This document shows positions 62,972 to 64,000 of a stretch of DNA of 64,000 bases, piece after piece. Source of the DNA: Loxodes magnus (taxonomy: Eukaryota > Ciliophora > Karyorelictea > Loxodida > Loxodidae); contig CAMPDV010000007.1 in the NCBI GenBank assembly GCA_946699065.1, positions 1,844,311 through 1,908,310 of the forward strand. The letters are read 5' to 3'. The position numbers and the translations under genes were made by a program. A model generated the notes under the pieces. The model did not search any database and was not told the DNA's origin. It saw only the letters and a list, made by a program, of their open reading frames with translations. Numbering within the stretch: the first letter of the stretch is position 1; every line of letters starts with the position of its first letter.

Positions 62972-64000
62972 ACTTTAATTATATTTTATTTAAAATTATT
63001 TTCTCAACATTTTATATTTATTATTACTATTTCTCATTCATAAATTAATATAATCTTTCAACATATTATTTATAGTCTAAGCTATATTTATTGCAACTAT
63101 GTCTCAATATTCTTAAATATTGAAACTATTATATTTTAATTAAATTACTATAATTGAAAGAATACTAAATTTCACTTTTATCATTTTCCTTCCTTTTACA
63201 ATAACTTTTTTTGCTCTTTCACTTTTTATTAAATTAATTTCGTTCAAAACTAAATTAATTTATATTCACTTAAAAATATAAATTTCATAAATAATTTATA
63301 TATGTTTCTTGTATCATTTTTATTAAAATTCATATTGATTTTAACTCTTGTTATCATCTTTCACTTTTCATTTTTATAATTTTTATAATCAATACTTTCT
63401 CTATATTTAAATGAACCAGTTTTTAAAATTATCGATATTTATACGCTTTTCTTAATACTAAGTTTTATTTGTAAAATTTAACTCTTTCAATTAATTATCT
63501 ATTTTTTATTTCTTGCTTTATTCCACTTTTTTAAATTTTGACTATAATGTTTCTTACTGCAAAGATGCCTTTAGTACTCTTTTAATAATAAGAAATATAA
63601 ATAAGATATACTATCACCTTTAACTTTCTATTTAAACTTTATCTTAGCTAACTTTTTTCATTTTTTTAACAATATTATTTAGGCTTATTTATTTAATCTA
63701 TTTTTTGGAATTATTTCTTTTATATCCTGTAAAATTTATTTTATTTCCTGGATTACTCTTTTAATAATTCGTCTTTTTTATCCACACTCTTTATAATCTG
63801 TATTAAACATTTTTTTAAAAACTTATCTTAATTTATTAGCAAATTGGTAATCACTTACTGCTTCTGAAAATTATATTTACCAAATTTAATTTTATGGAAT
63901 TAAAATTAGATATTTTTAACTTTTAGTTTTTTATAAAATTCTTAAATCAATTACTAAAATTAATTTTAATCATCATTTTAAAGAAATGTAGTTGTCTTTC
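62972..64000. other. AT-rich spacer to window end
   Basis: Very T-rich on the plus strand. No coherent protein, repeat or RNA structure seen. Confidence 0.45.

Noticed and set aside
1-64000. Tetrahymena-type chromosome breakage sequence, telomere repeats or CRISPR array
   Set aside because: No matching sequence was noticed while reading either strand.

Overview
The window is nuclear DNA of a ciliate. It is very AT-rich, and almost nothing reads through under the standard genetic code. When TAA and TAG are read as glutamine and TGA as tryptophan, long recognisable proteins appear. TGA also ends every gene whose 3' end I can place. This is the pattern of the karyorelict nuclear code (Loxodes type). 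A Condylostoma-type code, in which all three codons are ambiguous, is the main alternative. Proposed introns are tiny (16, 19, 22 and 22 nt). The internal proof of TGA = Trp is that two copies of one retrotransposon family exchange TGA and TGG at matching positions, and that conserved tryptophans in host genes are written TGA. Because all three codons can be sense, an open frame by itself means little here. Genes are called only where domain motifs or long coherent protein sequence support them, and confidence falls accordingly.

Layout. 1-21 kb: a TPR-repeat gene (minus, running off the left edge), a weak plus-strand gene, a very large PMP-repeat membrane protein (minus, 5.4-13.7 kb), and a probable very large unrecognised minus-strand gene (14.1-21.0 kb). 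21-31 kb: a plus-strand ORF with a zinc-knuckle-like motif, a homocysteine S-methyltransferase (minus), and a retroposed ORF with a short hairpin and a (TAA)7 tail, followed by a fragment of a two-copy protein family. 31-41 kb: an unrecognised minus-strand ORF, an 89-bp tandem repeat, a calcium-dependent protein kinase-like gene with altered catalytic residues, a 118-bp tandem duplication, and a major-facilitator transporter.

41.9-50.2 kb is dense in mobile DNA. A decayed two-ORF LINE (A, minus) lies head to head with a 5'-truncated LINE of a different family (B, plus). LINE B ends in a hairpin and a TTTA tail that abut the 3' part of a coiled-coil gene. A second copy of the two-copy protein family follows. 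50-56 kb holds GC-richer coding-like islands in AT-rich spacer. 56.4-60.3 kb holds LINE C, a relative of A, with an apparently intact ORF1 whose TGA overlaps the ORF2 start codon as ATGA. 62.2-63 kb holds a further unrecognised ORF.

The most interesting point is the combination of a context-dependent TGA with retrotransposons. In such codes TGA is thought to stop translation only near the transcript 3' end, so the internal ORF1 stop of LINE C is a puzzle. Several genes need single-base shifts to restore conserved motifs. This suggests either uncorrected assembly indels or decay, and it limits exact boundaries.
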